A DNA stretch of 38,091 nucleotides from Candidatus Cloacimonadota bacterium (GTDB lineage: Bacteria > Cloacimonadota > Cloacimonadia > Cloacimonadales > JAFGVF01). The stretch lies in assembly GCA_016838885.1 (NCBI GenBank), contig JAEKNW010000279.1, positions 1 through 38,091 of the forward strand. Reading direction: 5' to 3'. The notes under the pieces are model-generated. The model searched no databases and was not told the DNA's origin. It worked only from the letters and a program-made list of their open reading frames with translations. Below, piece after piece: positions 33,079-38,091 of the stretch (within the stretch, counting starts at the first letter, position 1; the number at the start of each line of letters is the position of its first letter). A program made the position numbers and the translations under genes.

Positions 33079-35490
33079 TTACCTCATTTCAATATTATAA
33101 TTTTTTTCTAAGCTTTGAATCACTTTTTGCATTAATTGTTCAGTAAATTTATCTGTCAATGTTTTATTTTCAGAGTTTAATGTTAAACTAAACATTAAAC
33201 TTCTTTTACCCTTAGGAATATTTTTACCTTTATATTCATCCATAAGTGAGACATTTTTCACAACTGCTTTATTAACAACTTCTATCGTTGAAATAATGTC
33301 AGAGACTTTTATATCAGAATTGACATTGAAAGATATATCGCGATAAACATTAGGGAACTTATTAATTTCTTGGAAATCACGTTTAGAGAAGTCCATAATT
33401 TCCAATATTTGGGTCAAATCAATATCTAAAATATAAACATCTTGTTTAAGTTCAACAGTATCAATGTTGAAACTTTTTGCGATTTTAGGGTCAATTTGAC
33501 CGAAAGAACCAATCTTTAACTTTTTGCAGATAATGTCTAGGGAGTGATTTTCGGTATAAAATTTCTCTTGAGAAGGAGTGTAGGAGATAGTAAGATTTAC
33601 CTCTGTAAATAAATCTTCGACAATCCCTTTAACATCATAAAAATCACACTTAGTAGATTTATCTTTCCAATAGTTATCAAACCTATTACCAGAGAGTAGG
33701 GCAGTTAAGGATTTCCTTTCTTCTGTAGTTTTATCACTGTTGTTTAGGATTATCTTGTTGAGTTCAAAAATCCTTACATCCTTATTTCCTCTATTAATGT
33801 TATATTCAGTACAGTTTAATAGATTAGTTATTAAGGTTGTTCTCATAGCTCTAAGAACATTGCTTTGGGGATTTTTTAACTCTACCAACCTTCTTCTAAA
33901 ATCATCTTCGGAAAGTCTTAGTTTATTCAAGTTATCCGGGTCGAAAAGAGTTAGGTTAATAACCTCGTAAAGGCCTGCAGTTACCATTAGGTCTTTTATT
34001 TTTCTCTCTAATCTAAAGTGTTTATGATTCATTATTCCTTGAGGACTTGTTTTGACTGGGATATTGTTATAGCCATGAAGCCTTACTATCTCCTCTATCA
34101 AATCAATTTCTCTAAGTAAATCTCCTCTGAAATGAGGGATTTTATACTTTATCTTTTCCGAGCTTTCTGTTATTAACTCTAGACCCAAAGCTTTAAGATA
34201 GGACTTAATTTCTACTAATGGAATATGTGCTCCGAGTAATAACTCGACTCTTGCAGGTCTAAGTTCAACTTCAATTTTGGCTAAATCAGGATTTGGATAA
34301 ACATCTAGGCTTCCCTGTTGAAGTTGCCCTCCTGCCAGGTCTAAAATTAAATCAATTGCTCTATCTTTAGTGAAAACTGGTGTTTCTGAAGATAGACCTC
34401 TTTCAAACCTATAAGAAGAATCTGAAAAAAGTTTATGCCTTTGAGAAGTTCTTCTAACTGTAGCATAGTTAAAACAAGCAGATTCAATAACAATATTCTG
34501 AGTATTTAAAGTGATTTCAGAGTTCGCTCCACCCATTACACCAGCAAGTCCTATAGCTTTATCTCCATCAGCAATAACTAAATCATCTTGAGAAAGCTTA
34601 TACACTTCTCCATTTAAAGCCGGGAAACTCTCATTTTCAAAGGCATCCCTAACGATAATCTTCTTACCTGCTAATTTATCATAATCAAAAGCATGAATAG
34701 GATGACCTGTCTCCATCAGAATAAAGTTGGTAATATCAACAATATTATTAATTGGTCTTAGCTCAACAGCTATCAGCCTCTTTTTTAGCCAATCCGGAGA
34801 TTCCTTGACCTCTACATTCTTAATGACAGTAGCTAGATAACGACTACATTTATCTTGGTTCTGAATCTCTAATTTTAAAGAATCATTCACATCGTCATAA
34901 GTATTCCACTCTTTTGCTTGTGGAAGGTGTAATTCCTTATGATATAGTGCTGATAAGTCTCGTGCCACTCCAATTATACCTAATAAATCAGGTCTGTTCG
35001 GAGTGATTTCAACATCATATACTATATCATTGAAATCTAAATATGAAGCTAAATCTTGTCCTATTGAGGCCTTAGTATCAAGTTCCATAATACCATCATG
35101 ATCTTCTGAGATACCTAACTCTTTAGCTGAACATATCATCCCATGAGAAGCATAGCCTTTCAATTTGGCTTTCTTAATCTTAAACTCACCACCAATAATC
35201 GAACCTACCGGAGCAAAAGCTACCTTCAAGCCAGTTCGACAATTAGGAGCTCCACAGACAACCTGTACAGGCTCCTCTCCCCCATCATTAACCATGCATA
35301 CCTGTAAATGATCTGAGCCCTCTATTTTTTGGGCAGATAATACCTCTGCCACTATAAATTGCTTTAAATCTTCACCAATATGTTCAATAGCTTCAACTTC
35401 GATACCTGCGAAAGTAAGGTGGTCTTCTAATATTTTAGGGTCTACATCTAAATTTACATAATCTTTTAACCATTTATAACTTATCTTCAT
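33079..35490 (-). CDS. pheT: Phenylalanine-tRNA ligase beta subunit
   Basis: With PheS it charges tRNA-Phe as an alpha2-beta2 tetramer. The 803-residue protein has the bacterial layout. The N-terminal MKISYKWLKDYVNLDVDP comes first. Next is an EMAP-II-like tRNA-binding domain, about 40-150, with VAEVLSAQKIEGSDHLQVCMVNDG. The B3/B4 editing domain and B5 region (about 215-480) follow, and the C-terminal FDX-ACB anticodon-binding domain begins near 705 (NKFPNVYRDISFNV). All segments look complete. The start is ATG with AAGA-type upstream sequence. It follows pheS by 11 bases and precedes the coiled-coil gene by 5. Confidence 0.97.
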   Translation of the reverse strand: MKISYKWLKDYVNLDVDPKILEDHLTFAGIEVEAIEHIGEDLKQFIVAEVLSAQKIEGSDHLQVCMVNDGGEEPVQVVCGAPNCRTGLKVAFAPVGSIIGGEFKIKKAKLKGYASHGMICSAKELGISEDHDGIMELDTKASIGQDLASYLDFNDIVYDVEITPNRPDLLGIIGVARDLSALYHKELHLPQAKEWNTYDDVNDSLKLEIQNQDKCSRYLATVIKNVEVKESPDWLKKRLIAVELRPINNIVDITNFILMETGHPIHAFDYDKLAGKKIIVRDAFENESFPALNGEVYKLSQDDLVIADGDKAIGLAGVMGGANSEITLNTQNIVIESACFNYATVRRTSQRHKLFSDSSYRFERGLSSETPVFTKDRAIDLILDLAGGQLQQGSLDVYPNPDLAKIEVELRPARVELLLGAHIPLVEIKSYLKALGLELITESSEKIKYKIPHFRGDLLREIDLIEEIVRLHGYNNIPVKTSPQGIMNHKHFRLERKIKDLMVTAGLYEVINLTLFDPDNLNKLRLSEDDFRRRLVELKNPQSNVLRAMRTTLITNLLNCTEYNINRGNKDVRIFELNKIILNNSDKTTEERKSLTALLSGNRFDNYWKDKSTKCDFYDVKGIVEDLFTEVNLTISYTPSQEKFYTENHSLDIICKKLKIGSFGQIDPKIAKSFNIDTVELKQDVYILDIDLTQILEIMDFSKRDFQEINKFPNVYRDISFNVNSDIKVSDIISTIEVVNKAVVKNVSLMDEYKGKNIPKGKRSLMFSLTLNSENKTLTDKFTEQLMQKVIQSLEKNYNIEMR

Positions 35491-35501
35491 AATCTTAAAC
35501 C

Positions 35502-36524
35502 CTATCTATATTGTTTTAAGAATCTTAAATCATTTTCAAAAAGAATTCTCATATCCGGAATATTATATTTCAACATAGTTATTCTATCAATACCTAAGCC
35601 AAATGCATAGCCTGTGTATTTTTCAGAATCAATCCCAACACTCTCTAATACTGCCGGATCTACCATACCTGCTCCACCCATCTCTAACCAACCGCTATTC
35701 TTACAAATTCGACATCCACTTCCTCCACAACTTACACAAGAGATGTCTATCTCCGCACTTGGCTCTGTGAAAGGAAAGAAGTGAGGTCTAATTCTTGATT
35801 TAATATTCTGACCAAACATAGTTTGAACAAAGATATTCAAAGTATCTTTTAAGTCAGCAAAGGAGATATTTTCATCAACAACTAATGCTTCAACTTGATG
35901 GAAAACAGGTGAGTGTGAGGCATCCATTTTATCATTGCGGTAACATCGGCCTGGAGCAATAATCCTAATAGGAGGCTGATAATTCTCCATTGTTCTGATT
36001 TGAACAGTGGAGGTCTGAGTTCGTAACAAGATATTATCTTCTACATAGAATGTATCTGCTAGATTACGAGAAGGATGATCTTTAGGGGTATTTAAAGCAT
36101 CAAAATTATGGAATTCATCTTCTACATCAAAACCATCTGCAATCTCAAATCCCATACTAAGAAAGGTGTCCTCCACTTCTCTCCAAATCTGGGTGAGAGG
36201 GTGCAGTCCACCTTGAACAGTCCTTCTTCCCGGCATTGTCAAATCAATGCGGGAAGATGCAACTTGTTCATTATATATTAGCTCATCGATAATTTGTGTT
36301 CTACTATCGATTAATTGTTGCAGATAATCCTTTGCTTCATTAATTAATTGTCCAAATTCTCGGCGGTCCTCAGGAGCAACATCTTTAATATTCTTCATCA
36401 AAGAGTTTAATTCACTCTTTTTTCCAATTATTCTAGATTTTGCATTTAATAACTCTGGTTTAGTAGTTATAGAATTTAACTCTGATTCAGCCTTATCTAT
36501 TATCTGCTGGAGCTTGTCTTTCAT
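35502..36524 (-). CDS. pheS: Phenylalanine-tRNA ligase alpha subunit
   Basis: The alpha subunit carries the catalytic class II synthetase core. At 340 residues, the N-terminal coiled coil (about 1-90) is followed by motif 2 and 3 regions: HPLTQIWREVEDTFLSMGFEIADGFDVEDEFHNFDALNTPKDHPSRN near 108-150 and GYAFGLGIDRITMLKYNIPD near 307-326. TQTSTVQIRTM and the CVSCGGSGCRICKNSGW zinc-like segment near 262-278 are as in the family. It starts immediately after rplT's stop (no gap) and leads into pheT, the conserved order. Confidence 0.97.
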   Translation of the reverse strand: MKDKLQQIIDKAESELNSITTKPELLNAKSRIIGKKSELNSLMKNIKDVAPEDRREFGQLINEAKDYLQQLIDSRTQIIDELIYNEQVASSRIDLTMPGRRTVQGGLHPLTQIWREVEDTFLSMGFEIADGFDVEDEFHNFDALNTPKDHPSRNLADTFYVEDNILLRTQTSTVQIRTMENYQPPIRIIAPGRCYRNDKMDASHSPVFHQVEALVVDENISFADLKDTLNIFVQTMFGQNIKSRIRPHFFPFTEPSAEIDISCVSCGGSGCRICKNSGWLEMGGAGMVDPAVLESVGIDSEKYTGYAFGLGIDRITMLKYNIPDMRILFENDLRFLKQYR

Positions 36525-36884
36525 CTAAGCTTCCATATTTTTCTTTGCAATATCCACTAATTGTGCGAAAGCTTCTTGATCATGCCATGCTAAGTTAGCT
36601 AACACTTTACGATTTACAGAAATTTCAGCTTTGTGTAGAGCATTGATAAATCTGCTATATGAGATACCTTCATTGCGACAAGCAGCGTTGATTCTAGTAA
36701 TCCATAATCTACGGAAATTTCTTTTCTTCTGCTTTCTATCTCTATATGCGTAACCCCAACCTTTCTCAACTGTCTGAGCTGCGATTCTATATAATCTATG
36801 TCTTGCACCTCTATATCCCTTTGCTAATTTTAACTTTGTCTTCTTTCTTAATCTAGAAGCTACTAAATTTTTCGATCTTGCCAT
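36525..36884 (-). CDS. rplT: Large ribosomal subunit protein bL20
   Basis: The 119-residue basic protein begins [29 protein letters not shown], the extended N-terminal tail that folds into 23S rRNA during assembly. It continues with [26 protein letters not shown], a core signature. L20 also represses its own operon in several bacteria, so it is a candidate regulator of the leader RNA ahead of infC. It follows rpmI by 16 bases with an AAAGGAG site. Confidence 0.98.
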   Translation of the reverse strand: MARSKNLVASRLRKKTKLKLAKGYRGARHRLYRIAAQTVEKGWGYAYRDRKQKKRNFRRLWITRINAACRNEGISYSRFINALHKAEISVNRKVLANLAWHDQEAFAQLVDIAKKNMEA

Positions 36885-36900
36885 TTTAAACTCCTTTTTT

Positions 36901-37101
36901 TTACATCATGCCGCAAAGCATTTTCTTTACTCTTGGTTCATCACATGCTCTGACTATTGCAGAATCTCTTAAATGTCTCTTTAACTTAGGACTTTTCTTT
37001 GTTTTAATATGAGCAGACTTTGCATGATGTCTTTTAATCTTACCACTTCCGGTAACCTTAAATCGCTTAGCAGCGGCTCTGTGGGTTCTAATTTTTGGCA
37101 T
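36901..37101 (-). CDS. rpmI: Large ribosomal subunit protein bL35
   Basis: The 66-residue protein begins [32 protein letters not shown], the bL35 signature, and ends KKMLCGMM. Length is normal. It lies 17 bases after infC and 16 before rplT, forming the conserved infC-rpmI-rplT group. A GGAGG site lies a few bases before the ATG. Confidence 0.98.
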   Translation of the reverse strand: MPKIRTHRAAAKRFKVTGSGKIKRHHAKSAHIKTKKSPKLKRHLRDSAIVRACDEPRVKKMLCGMM

Positions 37102-37118
37102 TATTCCTCCATTTTATA

Positions 37119-37748
37119 TTATTCATTATCTTCAATTTCTACGATAGCATCATCATCATCATCATCTGTCTTTTCTAATAAATCAATGAGCTTCTCAATA
37201 TCTTTTTTGGGTGATAGAGTCATAGACATGATTCTGCTTTCAGAACGAATCGGCTGATCTATATCAACTATCGGTTTCAACTCTTGCATTAATTTAAGCA
37301 ATAACTCTTCACCTATCTCTTTATGAGCCATTTGACGGCCCTTAAATCTCACAGTAAATTTTACTTTATCATGTTGAAGCAAGAACTTAATTGCATTCTT
37401 TTTCTTGAACTTATAATCATGTTCTTCAGTATTAGGCCCAAATTTGACCTCTTTAACCTGAACTTCTTGTCTGTTCTTTCTTGCTTCACGCGCTTTGCGC
37501 TCTTTTTGATAATAGTATTTACTAAAATCCATAATCTTGCAAACTGGTGGCTTAGCTGATGGAGATATCTCCACTAAATCCATACCGGACTGCTCAGCAA
37601 TCTCTCTAGCTCTAACAATACTTACTACGCCAACTTGCTTGCCTTCAGCATCAATTAATCTTACTTCTCGAGCAGATATTTGCTCATTTACACTTTCTTT
37701 TGGCACTACTTCTTTAGTCTTGGCGCTTCCTCTTCTTATTCTTATTAT
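37119..37748 (-). CDS. infC: Translation initiation factor IF-3, probable AUA start
   Basis: IF-3 keeps ribosomal subunits apart and checks start-codon selection. The N-domain has VNEQISAREVRLIDAEGKQVG and DLVEISPSAKPPVCKIMDF. The C-domain has VKEVKFGPNTEEHDYKFK, KVKFTVRFKGRQMAH and RIMSMTLSPKK, then an acidic tail DDDDDD...DNE not usual for IF-3. The GTG at 37706 has no Shine-Dalgarno site. A strong GGAGG at 37755-37759 lies 6 and 9 bases before two in-frame AUA codons at 37748 and 37745, with the added residues RIRRGSAKTKEVVP leading in smoothly. Rare start codons (AUU in E. coli) are known for infC autoregulation. The start is therefore inferred to be AUA. Confidence 0.9.
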   Translation of the reverse strand: MIRIRRGSAKTKEVVPKESVNEQISAREVRLIDAEGKQVGVVSIVRAREIAEQSGMDLVEISPSAKPPVCKIMDFSKYYYQKERKAREARKNRQEVQVKEVKFGPNTEEHDYKFKKKNAIKFLLQHDKVKFTVRFKGRQMAHKEIGEELLLKLMQELKPIVDIDQPIRSESRIMSMTLSPKKDIEKLIDLLEKTDDDDDDAIVEIEDNE

Positions 37749-37918
37749 AAGAAACCTCCATTTTTTTAGGTTTTCGGTTTAACAAAAAAAGGGCGGATGT
37801 TAACATCCGCCCTAATCCATTATTAATATCTATACTTCATAAGTATTATTCTATCTCGGACCTACACAATATCTACAGGGCAGAATCGTTAGGTAGATGC
37901 ATACACATCTTTCATATT
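37749..37918 (-). promoter_or_regulatory. Leader RNA of the infC-rpmI-rplT operon
   Basis: About 170 bases separate the likely transcription start and infC. They contain a terminator (37784-37812) whose 5' arm GGGCGG can instead pair with CUGCCC at 37878-37883 (one G-U). This alternative pairing would be an antiterminator. GATG/CATC and CUACC/GGUAG-type pairings are also possible. In Bacillus and E. coli this operon is regulated by IF-3 or L20 at the leader. The mechanism here is inferred. Confidence 0.5.
37784..37812 (-). terminator. Intrinsic terminator or attenuator in the infC leader
   Basis: On the minus strand GGGCGGATGTT is followed by its perfect complement AACATCCGCCC (37791-37812) and then seven T residues (37784-37790). 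It is a very strong terminator located about 30 bases before the IF-3 Shine-Dalgarno site, downstream of the promoter. Confidence 0.9.
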
Positions 37919-37924
37919 TATGTT

Positions 37925-37952
37925 ATTATTTCTAACCTCACTTATTCGTCAA
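37925..37952 (-). promoter_or_regulatory. Probable promoter of the infC operon
   Basis: The minus strand has TTGACG (37947-37952), a 16-base spacer and AATAAT (37925-37930), giving 5 of 6 matches in each hexamer. It is positioned to give a leader of about 170 bases. Between 37953 and 37995 I see only a T-rich stretch. Confidence 0.5.
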
Positions 37953-37995
37953 GTTTTTTCTTTTTTTATTCTTCTTGAGGCTATCGAGACTGTTC

Positions 37996-38091
37996 AACCC
38001 GAATGATGCAGTAGAACTTTGATGAAGAGTGCTAGATTCTTTTAGCAAAATAAGTTACAGAATTTGAAGGCATATAATATATATATTCCTG
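37996..38091. repeat. Palindromic repeat element, left part (cut by the window end)
   Basis: The sequence begins AACCCGAATGATGCAGTAGA and aligns with the left half of the 165-bp element at 17443, with about ten differences over roughly 93 bases including one single-base gap. The shared part reaches the AT-rich centre (GCATATAATATATATATTC). The right half is outside the window. It lies upstream of the infC promoter. Confidence 0.8.

Noticed and set aside
37716-37761. ATG with 15-codon ORF (MEVSYNK...) overlapping the infC start region
   Set aside because: The ATG overlaps the GGAGG site itself and has no site of its own.
37890-37916. Eight-codon ORF in the infC leader (MKDVYAST) and a five-codon ORF further on
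   Set aside because: Neither has a Shine-Dalgarno site or phenylalanine codons, so a Phe attenuator peptide is not supported.

Overview
The window is about 38 kb of AT-rich bacterial chromosome, densely packed with housekeeping genes. It looks like a Gram-negative, probably anaerobic member of the FCB group. A Cloacimonadota-like (WWE1) bacterium is my best guess. This is an inference from a lipid A-type acyltransferase, an outer-membrane beta-barrel protein with a signal peptide, an MlaE permease, MacAB-type export genes, several lipoproteins, an ATP-type PEP carboxykinase and a ferredoxin-linked isoprenoid reductase. I see no tRNA, rRNA, CRISPR array, prophage or insertion sequence.

Layout, left to right. 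The end of an unidentified plus-strand gene (1-147) faces minus-strand genes for an APH-fold kinase and pckA. Next come rpmA-rplU, rng and sppA, then a TerB-like gene, all on the minus strand. From 8131 to 14181 a plus-strand operon runs: outer-membrane protein, RecJ-like DHH exonuclease, two-cluster ferredoxin, geranylgeranyl-reductase-type flavoprotein, polyprenyl-phosphate-type GT2 and LpxL-type acyltransferase. From 14193 to the right end every gene is on the minus strand: macA-ATPase-macB; yitT, flanked by two forms of a palindromic repeat; and a tightly overlapping operon endoQ-pepP-coaD-dnaB-mlaE-SBP-trmL. Beyond that lie traB/gumN and a large surface lipoprotein. Rightmost is a long translation, division and RNA-decay block, infC-rpmI-rplT-pheS-pheT-coiled coil-zapA-(6S RNA)-rny-ymdB-folD.

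The genes form recognisable units. infC, rpmI, rplT and pheST are the classical translation cluster, here with a leader RNA carrying an intrinsic terminator and apparently a rare AUA start codon for IF3. A 6S-RNA-like sequence lies between zapA and rny, as ssrS lies beside zapA in Escherichia coli. rny and ymdB are paired as in Bacillus. Ferredoxin and the reductase overlap, suggesting a dedicated electron supply for saturating isoprenoids, next to a lipid-linked glycosyltransferase and an acyltransferase.

The most interesting non-coding signal is a family of long imperfect palindromes (about 165 bp, plus a 48-bp core-deleted form) at 17443, 18678 and 37996. Other points worth checking are a FolD with isoleucine where the catalytic lysine is expected, a bacterial endonuclease Q, and an MlaE permease followed by a periplasmic solute-binding lipoprotein. 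Promoters are described by eye from TTGACA-like and TATAAT-like hexamers, and RNA folds were done by hand.
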